From Limnanthes douglasii subsp. nivea (lineage: Eukaryota; Streptophyta; Magnoliopsida; Brassicales; Limnanthaceae), in assembly GCA_036936605.1 (NCBI GenBank), contig JAUPFV010000004.1, positions 293,116,009-293,180,008 on the forward strand: DNA of 64,000 nt. The letters run 5' to 3'. Below the pieces are notes generated by a model, which made no database searches, was not told where the DNA came from, and was given only the letters and a program-made list of their open reading frames with translations. The position numbers and the translations under genes were made by a program. This document shows positions 48,229-58,379 of this stretch, one piece after another. The first letter of the stretch is position 1. Each line of letters opens with the position of its first letter.

Positions 48229-49540
48229 TATGGAAGAGCAAGGGGACGATTTTGTTAATAACTGCGAGGAGAATCTGGTGGGTGACGATTATCGGAATGA
48301 TATGGAGTATGAGGCGCATGGGGGCCAGCGCGTCGGAGATGCCTTTGATGACTCGGATCAGTTGGCTTGAAGGAATAAGTTGTTGCTAGAAATTGAAATA
48401 TTGAAGGCATAAAAAGAAACTGTTCAGGCGAATCTTCGTTCCGATGTGAGAAGGGAACCAGACAGTGGAAAAGAGGAGCGTGAAGCCGATTTCTGTCCTA
48501 AAACCAGGGATGATAGATATAGAGGATATGAACGACGATCTTCAAGGAGGAAAGAAAAACGCCATCTGGATTCTTCTGACTCGAGCGATTATTCTCGTTA
48601 CAGCTCGTCGAAATCATCTCCTAAGAAAAATCACAGAAAGAAAAGACATGGTCGAAGACATGTATAAAACCGGAGGGGAATGAGCTCAGAGAGAAAATCT
48701 CCGAGGGAGAAGAGTTATCATGATCGAGTTAATGAGCGGGGTTATGGCCAAATGAACTTTCCCGCTGGGAACCAAAAAGTTGACCCGTGAAATTCGGAAT
48801 GGCAGCATCAATACACTCTGCCGTCTGAGGAAGGATTATATATTCCGAGCAATGAAAACTTGAGATCTAACGCTTATCGGACGGGTCATAACTGGAGAGC
48901 TTCTCTTTTTTCCTCGGAAATTTTAGTGGGCAATCTCCCAAAGCATTTCTATATCTCGAAGTTAGAAAAGTTCGATGGGACGCAAGACCCTAATAACAAT
49001 ATCGAGCAATTCAAGAACTTCATGATTAATTTCGATGACGATGATAAATTGTTGTGTAGAGCTTTTTCTCAGACATTCAAGGGGGTGGCTTCCAAATGGT
49101 ATAATCGGCTTCCGCACGGCTCGATAAAGAATTTTGACATGTTCTGGAATATCTTTAGACAACATTTTGTGGGGAGCAAAACGTTCCGAGCTAATGGAGA
49201 TACGATAATCTATTGTAGGCAAAAAGTCGGGGAAAGCTTGAAGAATTATACCAATCGATTCGTCAAAACAAAAACGGACAAGGAGTATTGCAAATATTCA
49301 GTGGCACTTGCAGCTTTCAGGATGGGCCTACTCCCTGGACTCTTAAAGGATACGGTGGCGGAGAGTCAGGCCATGACCTTTGGGGCGTTGTTGGGTCAAG
49401 TTGAGAAGAGAATTTTGATGGAGGAAACTCAGGCATCCGAGAAAGGGTCAGGCGATCAATTGGATCAGAACCAATTTCAAAGAGCTGAGTCCAGAAAAGA
49501 GTTCAGGGAGATGTATCAGAAAAATAATAGTAATTAAAGG
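48229..49540 (+). pseudogene. Element D gag
   Basis: Start MEEQGDDFVNN at 48229. A Ser/Arg/Lys-rich middle (SSDSSDYSRYSSSKSS, 48446-48667) follows. The core in a 225-codon frame (48860-49537) reads LEKFDGTQDPNNNIEQFKNF, FDDDDKLLCRAFSQTF, WYNRLPHGSIKNFDMFWNIF and AFRMGLLPGLLKDTVAESQA. A few stops interrupt the N-terminal half. The zinc-knuckle end is missing because of the downstream deletion. Confidence 0.88.
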
Positions 49541-49548
49541 GGCCTTCC

Positions 49549-49990
49549 TTGGAAATCATTCCATGTGATGATCTGAGGGAGACCCCCGGATTTCTGGTCC
49601 CAGAAGAGGATTCCGAGGAGCATAAGTTTAGAGATGGAATTTTTTTGAAAATCGGAGTAAAGCTTTCTTTTGAGTTCAGAGAAAGATTGATTAAGTTTCT
49701 ATCTAACAAGTTAGATATGTTTGCTTGGTGTGCACATGATGTGACATGAATACCATCAGAGATAATATGTCATAAACTTCCAGTACGGTTTGATGTTCGA
49801 CCCATTGTCCAGAAAATGAGACTAGATTCCCAGGAGAAGTCTACAGCTATTCTTTTGGAAATAGAAAGGTTATTAAGCGGGAGATTGGCAGCACTGAATA
49901 GATTCATTTCTCGATCGTCGGACAAATGTGCACCTTTCTTCAAGGTATTGCGGAATGCGAAACAATTTAATTGGACCGAGGATTGTTCAG
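49549..49990 (+). pseudogene. Element D RT remnant (protease and palm deleted)
   Basis: A pre-RT connector (EFRERLIKFLSNKLDMFAWC, 49549-49749) runs through ...RPIVQKMR and jumps at about 49870 to the RT thumb (SGRLAALNRFISRSSDKCAP). There is no Y-I-D-D box and no protease between gag and this point. The deletions total roughly 2 kb relative to B. Confidence 0.87.
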
Positions 49991-50930
49991 GAGCTTTTCG
50001 CCAAATTCAAGAATATTTGACGTCCCCTGATATACTGACTAAACCATTGGTGGGGGAGAGATTAATTGTTTACATAGCGATATTATATTATGCAGTCAGT
50101 ACCGTTTTATTCCGGGAAGAGGCCACTCTTTTGAAACCCATTTACTATGTTAGTAAAAGTTTGTTGGATGCTGACAAACGATAACTTAAGTTGGAAAAGG
50201 TAGTTTTGGCCTTGGTAACAACTGCCCGAAAAATGAGACCTTATTTCCAGGCACATCCTATTGTTGTTCGAACGACATTCCCCCTGAAAGGTTTGTTACA
50301 AAGGCGCGATATATCTGGGAGAATGACTAAATGGTCAGTCGAACTGGGAGATTTTGACATAACATTCGAGCCTCGGACGGCGATAAAAGCTCAGGTTTTA
50401 GCTCATTTTCTGGTTGAATTCCATTCAGAAAGAGACGACACAGAGACTATTGACCAGGCCGATAACACGGAATGGTTGGTTCGAACGAATGGGGGGTCAA
50501 ACAACTCTGGAAGTTGTGCGGGTGTCCAATTAATTTCTCCAGAAGGGATAGCCATGTTCGAAGCTATTCGATTCGGTTTCAAGGCGACTAATAATGATCA
50601 GTGATTCACAGTTGGTGATAAATCAAGTGGGGCGTTGACGGGTACGAAGCAGCGTTGGCGGGTTTGCGATTAGCTCGAATATGTTGGGCCAAAAAGATTA
50701 GATTGATCAGTGATTCACAGTTGGTGATAAATCAAGCTTTGGGTAAATCTGAGGCTAGAAAATATAAGCTGATACAGTACCTGAAAGCATTAAAATATTT
50801 GGTTGTTGAATTCGATGGGGTTCAGTACGAGCATGTTTGAAGAGAGGGAAATTCCGTCCTCGATTCTTTGGCTACAGCTTCGCGAACGGAGGGTTACTTA
50901 TGGGTATTGATTCAAGAGAACCCTTCGGTC
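49990..50930 (+). pseudogene. Element D dual RNase H relics
   Basis: Gypsy RNase H (VYIAILYYAVSTVLFREEAT, KPIYYVSKSLLDADKR, ARKMRPYFQAHPI, SVELGDFDITFEPRTA). Then the archaeal-type module with WLVRTNGGSNNSG (catalytic D changed to N), LAGLRLARI, LISDSQLVINQALG. A 33-bp segment is duplicated within it (50595-50627 and 50704-50736), breaking the frame. Confidence 0.88.
50595..50736 (+). repeat. 33-bp duplication within element D RNase H
   Basis: The segment beginning TGATCAGTGATTCACAG occurs at 50595-50627 and again at 50704-50736, its native place. The first copy replaces or interrupts the NNEAEYEA region, a template-jump pattern. Confidence 0.9.
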
Positions 50931-51039
50931 ATGTTCGATACAGAGCATTCAATGAAAATTAAAGAGGTCAGCAATGTGATCACAAATGATTGGAGGTCAG
51001 AAATTATTGACTTCTTGGAAAAAGTTAGTTTACCCGCTG

Positions 51040-52223
51040 GAAATATGAGGCTAGGAGGATCAGGTTCAAGTCTTATGGTTATATCATATTAGGAGGCGTT
51101 TTATATAAGAAATCTTTGACCCGACCATTACTAAGCTGTCTAGACAAGGACGAGTCGCAATTTGTCCTCTCAGAATTGCATGATGGGGAAGGTTCGGCCC
51201 ATTGTGGGTATAAGGCGTTAATTCGACGGTTATTTTGGCTGGTTATTATTGGCCGACTATCTCTTTCTGATGCGAAAGAATTGGTAAAGCAGTGTGATAC
51301 ATGTCAGCGCTACGCAAACATAATCCACAAGCCTGGGGTGTTCTTGGAGAGTATTTCAGAAGCAGTTCCATTTGATAGGTGGAGCATTGACCTAGTTGGG
51401 CCCCTACCAATGGCATCTGAGGCAGACAGACTATAATCGTAGCGGTGGATTATTTTTCTAAATGGTTGGAAGCGGAACCCTTGGGAGGGATAAAAGAAAA
51501 AGATGTTATCAAATTCTTCGTTTTGAATATTTGTTGTCGTTTTGGGGTACCAATACAAATCACAGCGGATAATGGACCACAATTCGACAACAAAGAATTT
51601 AAAAGCTTTTGACTTTCCAGTGGCATACGACAATGCTTTTCTGCCCATTTCATCCCTAGGCTAACGGTCAGGTGGAAGTGACCAACCGAAAAATTCTGGA
51701 TGGGTTGAAAAAGAATTTGGAAGGAAAGACATGAAGATGGCCTGATTATTTATAAGAAGTATTATGGGCTTATAGGACAACTCCTCGAACTGCCACTGCT
51801 GCATCTCCATTTGCCTTAGTATATGGTATGGATGCAATCGTCCCTTCGGAGATTGTCTTCCCATCATATCGTGTGGCAACCTATACTGAAAATTTGAACA
51901 ACCAAAGCAGAGCCTTGGAATTGGATCTGGTTGAAGAAAAAAGACAACGCGCAAAGTTGAATTCTTTGCATTATCAAACATTAATGAGGAGTAGATATGC
52001 TTCTAAAGTAAAGCACATAAATTTTAAGGTGGGAGACAAAATATTACGCAAAGTTTTTCTGCACACTAAAGAGAAGAGTCTTGGAAAGTTGGGACTAAAT
52101 TGGGAGGGCCCCTATGAAGTGACAGAGAAAGTGAAACAGGGAACATACAGGCTAATAGACAAGGAAGGACGATATCTGAGGCTTCCCTGGAACATCGAAC
52201 ATTTAAAATTGTATTTAGAATGA
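51040..52223 (+). pseudogene. Element D integrase relic
   Basis: Zinc-binding part (SELHDGEGSAHCGYKALIRR, KQCDTCQRY), core (DRWSIDLVGPLPMASE, ITADNGPQFDNKEF, RLTVRWK-like frame at the QANGQVEV block), and C-terminal 131-codon frame (51828-52223: VPSEIVFPSYRVATYTENL, LRKVFLHTKEKSLGKLG, PWNIEHLKLYLE). Frame breaks near 51235, 51430 and 51660-51820. Confidence 0.88.
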
Positions 52224-52712
52224 GAAAGAAGTTAGCATGTAATTTTTGTTTCTTGTGTATTTTCAGGTTTACTAAATACAGCGAGGCATACTCTTTCCTA
52301 CCCTGTTAGGCACAAGAAGGTTTTAACGATGTGCCACTATGAGCTAATTAATACAACGCATTTTTTGCCTCGAACTATTATTTGGGCGATAATATTTTGT
52401 GCCCCAAATTTTTTGGGTGCTTTGAACTATTTATATTTTTTGGTGCCTCAAACTATTTCTCCTAAGCTAGTCTTAGCACATTTCATAATGAATATTACGA
52501 TGCAAGTCGATATAGATTAACCATTTAACGCAAGTTGGCAAACACTTAAGAAAAGTATGACAATTAATAAGTTACACGATTGACATTCCAAGCTTTGGCA
52601 TACACAAAAATCAGTGGAGTGCATCTCCTCGAATAAAGTCAAATAGGCTACAAAAATCTCCTTAAAAGGACTTATACACAAAAACTGCTAACTATGCTAC
52701 CATTTTTCCTAA
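52224..52712. other. Element D spacer between convergent genes
   Basis: Non-coding; no feature seen apart from a short + frame (52329-52520) without recognisable content. Confidence 0.5.
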
Positions 52713-55316
52713 CTAGTCAGACTTATCCGGGGAGTGACTTTCCTCATAATCTGATGACTCACTATCACTCACCACAATGTGAGGAGGACGGAAGTCCGGG
52801 GAGACGAGTTTCCAAAAGCTGTCTAAGTCATATTCGGGGTACCCTGCATGAATTTGGGTAATCAGGCCTGCTCGGACTGTAGCATCTCGAGCATTAAGGT
52901 TGTTTGCACTTAGCCGCATAGGCATTCACGGGTTTTTCCTTCTCCTCCTCAACTTGCTGAGGAAAATCTTCGATTCGCTTCACCAACTTTTATCTGTCCT
53001 TTGTCACCTTTTCATCATCATCACAGCAATCTTTAAATCCCCTGCATGCCGGTTCATGAGCCTTTTGAAGTTCGGTCAAGAGTTTTTCTTGAGCCCCCAT
53101 TTTCTTTTGGTAGAGGTCTCTTTCTTCCTGGCAGCATCTTTCGAGCATGATGACATAATTCTCAGAGGGAGATAGTTTTTCACAAAGTGTATCTGCTTGG
53201 CTCTCCACAACGGCGTATTGTTTCTTTTCCTCTTCAAGTTGCGAGGAGACCAACGATGCCTTAAACTTTTAATGATTTCTTTGGTCTTTCAGATGCTACA
53301 TTCTTCGTCCCATGATGACAGAAGAATGTAGAAGGCTGCGAAGACTTAATGAGAATTCAACGTGCTGAGGAATTTCGAAGGAATTGGAGGGTGAGCCTAG
53401 CACTGTGGAATCGTAATCCGAAGTTTCCCCCGTTAGAATATTAATGTCAACGTTCTGAGGAGGATTGCTTCGAGGAATGGGGAGCGGTGCCAGTGTAGGA
53501 AAATTTTCGATGAGAGCAGGACTTGAAGCCTGAGTAAGAGGAGAGTTCGGTGTCTGATTAGAGTTTTCCTTGGGAGAATTATCTCTAATTTCCTTTTCAG
53601 GATCACTTGATATTTCTTGGAGTTCATTGCTCTGTGCGGTCTCTTGAACATCTTGTGTTTTTCCATCCTCGGATAATTCTTGGATAGGCTCTAGGATAGC
53701 TTTGTTTTTCCTTTGTTTCGTTTTGGTATCTTTTTTCTTCGGAGGATGGATAGATTTCTTTGGAGGAGAACTTGAATCTGGTGTCACAATGTTGGCCGAG
53801 GGGGATGGTTCCTGATTGATGACTACACCTTCGGTGTCTGACTGGCGATCCTTTGTGGAAACTTCCTCGTCGGATCCTCCAAGATGACTTTTGGCACTAG
53901 AGCGCTTTGGGAGATATGTGACTATGTATTTTTTAGTCACTCGATCTAGAAATTCTTGCTGTGGGGGAGGGGTCATTAGCTCTTTCAGGGTCAAACGATC
54001 AAGAGGGTTCAACCTCCACAATCGGCTCATGGCTAAGTTGTTATTCATGAAACACAAGCATAATCTATTTTCCTAGTGTTCTTTGGCCCAATAGCTTAAT
54101 GTGGTAAAGACAGTAGTGTCACTCTCCACATAATCCGAATATGGTTTTGAAATACCTGTCATAACTACAAGAATTTTTAAGTATGTACATTATTATCCGA
54201 GGAGGAAAGGTAAAAGAAGTTAGTAAACTTACATTTGTTGGTCCACAAGAGGGATAACTTGTGAGGATTCGAAGGAGTCGATTCTGACCCTGTCTCCCAG
54301 TGACCAGAGAAGAAGATGAATTGTTGCCTCCATTTCTTGTCTGCCTCTAGCAAGTGTTTTAAAACTTTTTGTCGTCGGCCAAAAGTTAGTGAATAAATGG
54401 AAAAAATGGATTCCTTGCTAATCCAGATAGTTTGATAAGCTCTTCTAAGGAAAATTTGATGCCCGAAATCCTCGAAGCCATGATTCATGCCATAAGCGTG
54501 AACCACATGTTTGGTCCGGATTGTGAAGGGTAAAGATCAATCTTGGCAAAGTACTCAATAAAAAATGGGTCTAAAGGAAACCTTAACCCCCAATTCATAA
54601 TTCCGGTATAAACAACTAGTTCATTTGTGCAGGGCCAACATGTGTTTGTTTTCGATTCCTCGAATATTGTTGCCTGCAATGGCATCGAGTTGTAAGGGGA
54701 GAGTGATATCCCCCTTAGACATAGGTGCAATCCGAAGAGCTTACTCTTCGGACACTGTTGGATGAGTAGTAGTCGCTTGAATAGAAGATTCTAAGGGAAA
54801 GTTAGTGGTCTTATTTTGTTCTACAGAAGACGCTGGTTGAACTTCTGGCTCAGGAATATCCGAGGCAATCTTTTTTCATTTAGCAGCCAAAGCTTTATTT
54901 CGCATCTCTCGAAGCTCATCTTTGGTTAAGGTATTCCTTCATGGAGAAAATCGAGGGCTTCGAGTTTCAATTATTGAAGGAGTAGCTGGAAGGCTCGATC
55001 CTGAGTTGTCATTTTTTGGAGGAGGGTTTTCAACTCTTAAAGCCAACAGAGAGTTTGAAGTCTCCGAGGGCGTCCTTTTAGCACGCTTGTGCTCATTGGA
55101 TTTATTCTTATGGTGATTTTTCCTCTTCCCAGACGAGTGTTTATGATGTTTATCTTTACCCATTAGTTCGACTGTGCCTTGATCGGAAATTAGACTCTGT
55201 TGTGAAACTTTGAGGGGTGTGATAGCAGTGGAATTTTCCGGCGGAGGCCAGGAACCATAGAATGTAGTGATAGGAGGTTGGGGTTGAGGCTCCACGTATT
55301 CTCCATTAACAGCCAC
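52713..55316 (-). pseudogene. Element D antisense ORF (gypsy-type domain protein)
   Basis: Convergent with D's pol. Start MAVNGEYVEPQPQPP (55316). A His/Lys-rich basic patch (KDKHHKHSSGKRKNHHKNK) follows. The domain is partly broken: ITLPLQLDAIAG, ELVVYTGIMNWGLRFPLDPF, YPSQSGPNMWFTLMA (54485-54730), then 54177-54506 (QKVLKHLLEADKKWRQQFIF). An intron lies at 54156-54232. Exon 2 has LSYWAKEH and a 253-codon frame (53296-54057: LDRLTLKELMTPPPQ, then Pro/Ser/Lys-rich). A coiled-coil segment (52990-53253) and an acidic end (SDSESSDYEESHSPDKSD, 52713) complete it. Several stops. Confidence 0.83.
54156..54232 (-). other. Intron in element D antisense ORF
   Basis: Minus strand GTAAGT...GTTATGACAG, 77 bp; same position as in the other elements. 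Confidence 0.65.
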
Positions 55317-55403
55317 TCTGGAATCCGACGAGGCTTATAAGCCAGCTTTCTCTCTCTAGAAATTTCTAGATGGAAACGTTTGGAATGATATGGAAAGAGG
55401 TTA

Positions 55404-55413
55404 GTATTTATAG
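55404..55413 (-). promoter_or_regulatory. TATA box of element D antisense ORF
   Basis: Minus CTATAAATAC, about 90 bp upstream of the start at 55316, outside the LTR and followed by a CT-rich leader. Confidence 0.6.
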
Positions 55414-55429
55414 AGAGAGATGGGCTTTT

Positions 55430-56088
55430 AGAGTCAATAAGGCCTGAGAACTTTTTCTCTTGTTTGCCTAGGGGCATTATGGGTACCATAGGTGTGCTTT
55501 TGCTGGTTTGAAAAATAAGGGTGAAGGTGAAAGGACAATCCAATGATGAAAAGCATTGTGAACAGGAATAAGATCTCTAGAAAGATTTGGTAACAAAGAG
55601 TCACGATTTCTGACGTCACAATAACAGCCTACCATTTCGTACTGATAAGTTCGAGGCATCTAAATCCTTGCAATGTTATAGTCTACTAGGGGAAATTCGG
55701 TAATGTTGGGTCAGTCAAGTCCGATGAACAAAATTAAAGAGAGGTTTGTTTCAAAGCTGTGCTAAAACATTGCAAGGATTGGGGGGCTACTGGTAATAAC
55801 ATAAGATACTATATTTTCGAAGAGGAGACTTTTTCTTCATCTAAGAGCAGTTTATTAGAGGTATTTCTTGAGGAGATAGTTTTTGAAGAACAATTTTTTA
55901 TGAAGTATTTTTCGAAGAGGTATTGTTCTAAGAGACGTTTCTTGAAAAATTAAGGTGTAAAAGATCTTCGAAGAGGAAAGCTATTCGAGGAAGTGCATTT
56001 TCGAAGAGAATTGAAGGCATAAGACGAAATTTGGAGATATCTTTACAGTCCCAGTAAAAATATTATTACTAGGACTAGGGAGGGCTAC
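55430..56088 (+). other. Element D region between antisense promoter and 3' LTR
   Basis: No gene. Contains purine-rich, loosely repeated 'TTCGAAGAGG' phrases (55815-56010). It ends in the polypurine tract ACTAGGGAGGGCTAC (about 56074-56088) abutting the LTR. Confidence 0.6.
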
Positions 56089-56526
56089 TGATGAGGAAGA
56101 ATAAAAGACGTATGGAAAAATTCTAAAGAAGTAGTTTTATTATGAGAGAATTGTAAAGAAGTAGTTTTATTAAGAGAGAATTATAAAGAAGAAGTTTGTA
56201 AGGAGAGAATTATGAAGAAGAAGTATTAGGGGAAAACTGTATAGACTACAATAGAAATAGCCATTATGAAAAGGTGAAAAGATATAGGGACCAAAGATGT
56301 AATAAGTGGGAACTAAAGCGTGTGGGACCCGCAATCGTACTATAAAAGGACCACACACGCTTTATAGATTCCATGATTAAGATAATATTACTTTCTCTCT
56401 CTACTTAATCTAGTTCTCACTTTCTCTCTCTAAAAAGGCAGCTTAACAAAGAACCTAAAGACTATTTTAATACTAAAAGATTTTCGTAACACAAAATTAC
56501 CCCTCTATCTATTCTTGAACTCTTCA
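56089..56526 (+). repeat. Element D 3' LTR
   Basis: 438 bp, TGATGAGGAAG...CTCTTCA. TATA box TATAAAAGG at 56341. Contains the same 30-bp tandem array as the 5' copy. Confidence 0.93.
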
Positions 56527-56855
56527 ACCGATCCGGAGGGCTTGTCTATTAAGGTTTCTTTGGATGCCTCCATCTGAAGGGTTCTGGCAGTGAAGTAGAA
56601 GATTAGGCTTTAGTTAGACGGGTCGTCCAGCGAGGGGTTATCTTCTCCGGAGACTTCTGAGCGTCAGAACCCATTGCTATGAAGGGGGAAGGTTTTTTTA
56701 TACTCGAAACAGGTTTTTCTTTCACAAAAGAGGGTTGAGACTCTTGAACAAAAGAGCCTAAGGGAAGAGGTCAAATCCTGGGTTTGAATAATTGTCTGGG
56801 CCTCGGGATTCTGGAAGAGGATGATCCTTGATCAACTTCTTGAGTCGGTTCACTA

Positions 56856-56953
56856 GATCTCTCACTTGGAGAAACTGAGAGGCCGACAGCAATTTGATTC
56901 TCTCGATCTCTCACTTGGAGAAACTGAGAGGCCGGCAGCAATTCGATTCTCTC
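56856..56953 (-). repeat. 49-bp tandem duplication in element C antisense ORF
   Basis: Two adjacent units (56856-56904, 56905-56953) differing at only a few positions. 49 is not a multiple of 3, so the reading frame shifts just after the conserved N-terminal block. Confidence 0.92.
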
Positions 56954-57120
56954 TTTCTACTTTTTTCGCCCTTTCTAACTGTGATAAATTTAACCAGCCG
57001 CCTTTAACAAGTGTGTTTCTGGCTATGTACATAAAACCTCTCAAGAACAAGTTGAATGTAGGAGTGAAAATCTCTCTAGAAAAGTTTTAAGTGATAAAGA
57101 CAATGAAATAGTGAAAGAGA

Positions 57121-57130
57121 GTTTATATAA
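57121..57130 (-). promoter_or_regulatory. TATA box of element C antisense ORF
   Basis: Minus TTATATAAAC about 90 bp upstream of the start at 57032 and about 360 bp inside the 3' LTR. Confidence 0.6.
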
Positions 57131-57476
57131 CAGTAAAAAAGTAACAGTTACCTAGGAGAAGTTGAAGAGGGTTTTTGAATGATTAAAGGCTGTGCAAACG
57201 TGTGAAGGATTAAATGCCTAGGTAACATTCTAGACTTAGTGGGTGCGCCGATCTAGGAAGAATAACGGCTGGTAGGTCAAACCAGATATTAACATGTGCC
57301 CACAATCCAAGAAGAAAACTCTTAGAATTATGGAAAGAGAAATCAGCTCGGATAGACTTCGAACTGAGTTAATGATGAAAATAAACTATCTAGTACGGAC
57401 CGAACAGGAAGATCAGACAAATTCATTACTCTCTTGGTGGATTTTTTAGTCCTACCAGAGATATTTGGCAAGGCGT

Positions 57477-57490
57477 AAAAAAGGGGCTAC
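57477..57490 (+). other. Element C polypurine tract
   Basis: AAAAAAGGGGCTAC directly before the 3' LTR (TGATGAG). The primer for plus-strand DNA; identical to B's tract. Confidence 0.9.
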
Positions 57491-57867
57491 TGATGAGTTC
57501 GGAATCTACAGACACAATTTACTGAACAATCCAGATACGGGTAATTCATATAACAACATGCCACTAAATTATCCGAATAGGACAAAAGTAAAAACACTTA
57601 ATACCTTTTGTCTAAGCTATTTGATACTCAACTTAAAGACTAATGGGTCCTTAAACTTGACACGATTTTAGAACTTGACCCGTAAGCCCATGAGTCCTTA
57701 ATTAAGAGTATAAATACCCTAACCACTCTCATTAATGAGGGTAATGAACATTTAATACAACCAGACTGCTCAATTCTCTCACTACTTAATACACCAAACA
57801 CTTAATACTAAAAATACTTTACAAAATACTTTACAAAATTACCCCCAGCCCAAAATAAACCAAACCA
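57491..57867 (+). repeat. Element C 3' LTR
   Basis: 377 bp, ending ACCAAACCA before the TSD CTTGG. TATA box at about 57709-57716. About 42 differences from 41846-42224. Confidence 0.95.
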
Positions 57868-57872
57868 CTTGG

Positions 57873-58379
57873 AAGACCCTTCGCTTTTGGCTATTTGACT
57901 ACCCTCAACCCCTGATCTCGGTAGAGCTTGGCCTACATCGCGGAAATCTCATGTTAATCATTGATAGCTTCGTTCATCTCCGCAAAAGTTTCGTTGGCGC
58001 CCTGATCCTTGACCTCTTGATCGTAACATGCCATTTGTTGAGCATAAACTGAATCTACTGCTTTATCTGCCGAACTTCTGTTGTCTTATCGGGCTTATCG
58101 GTTCTCGTTGGCGGGTCGGTTAGGTCTTCTATGACTTATGCCATGATATGAGAAATGGGAGGGTCAAACATTGTGGGGAGGGCGCCCACCGGAGTCTCTA
58201 CCGTTCTAAGAACATGATCTTCGTGGGTGTTCGCAATCAGTGCTGGGTTATTGTTTGGTCCAACGACCTGTTCTAGCACTGGAATCTGGTTTACCATCAC
58301 AGTTCGCCTCCCTGAAGGTTCTATTTCAATTCCGGATTTTGTCACTACTATTGGTGCTTTATCACATATTATTTTTAGA
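57873..58379 (-). pseudogene. Element E gag 5' part and leader
   Basis: Continues E's gag beyond element C. The minus frame 58136-58399 and following broken frames join the gag N-terminal segment at 41550-41840 once C and one TSD copy are removed. No distinctive domain is visible in this N-terminal region. Confidence 0.65.

Larger units (their letters stand above)
47735..56526 (+). mobile_element. Element D: gypsy element inserted in C's antisense ORF
   Basis: LTRs about 47735-48151 and 56089-56526 (about 94% identical). The right flank of the 3' LTR is ACCGA, but the left end has lost roughly 20 bp of LTR, so no TSD remains. gag is present. Protease and the RT palm are deleted. RNase H, integrase and the convergent antisense ORF (-) follow. 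It belongs to a family close to A (similar polypurine tract and antisense ORF start) but with a different primer site. Confidence 0.92.
45343..57032 (-). pseudogene. Element C antisense ORF (gypsy-type domain protein), split by element D
   Basis: The 5' part lies right of D (about 56527-57032): start MYIARNTLVKGGWLNLSQLE, homologous to B's. The rest lies left of D. 47176-47658 carries the domain (LPEFLEGKVGPCF, LNWGLRFPLDPEIVGYFHLV, LSPNAWYSLLACKMA); then 46939-47133, an intron (46839-46931), LPKEFTGHL, and 46339-46716 with RRDLSWEELIIPPPP and a Lys-rich tract. Next come the coiled coil (45670-46113, Leu heptads) and an acidic Ser/Glu end (45343-45627). Stops, the D insertion and a 49-bp duplication inactivate it. 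Convergent with C's pol. Confidence 0.85.
41846..57867 (+). mobile_element. Element C: Tat-type gypsy element inserted in E, itself carrying D
   Basis: LTRs 41846-42224 and 57491-57867 (about 89% identical by hand), TSD CTTGG (41841-41845, 57868-57872). Oriented + in E's minus-strand gag. The leader runs straight into RT: gag, protease and the RT start are deleted. The antisense ORF (-) is split by element D. Without D the element is only about 7.2 kb. LTR and leader are homologous to B. Confidence 0.95.
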
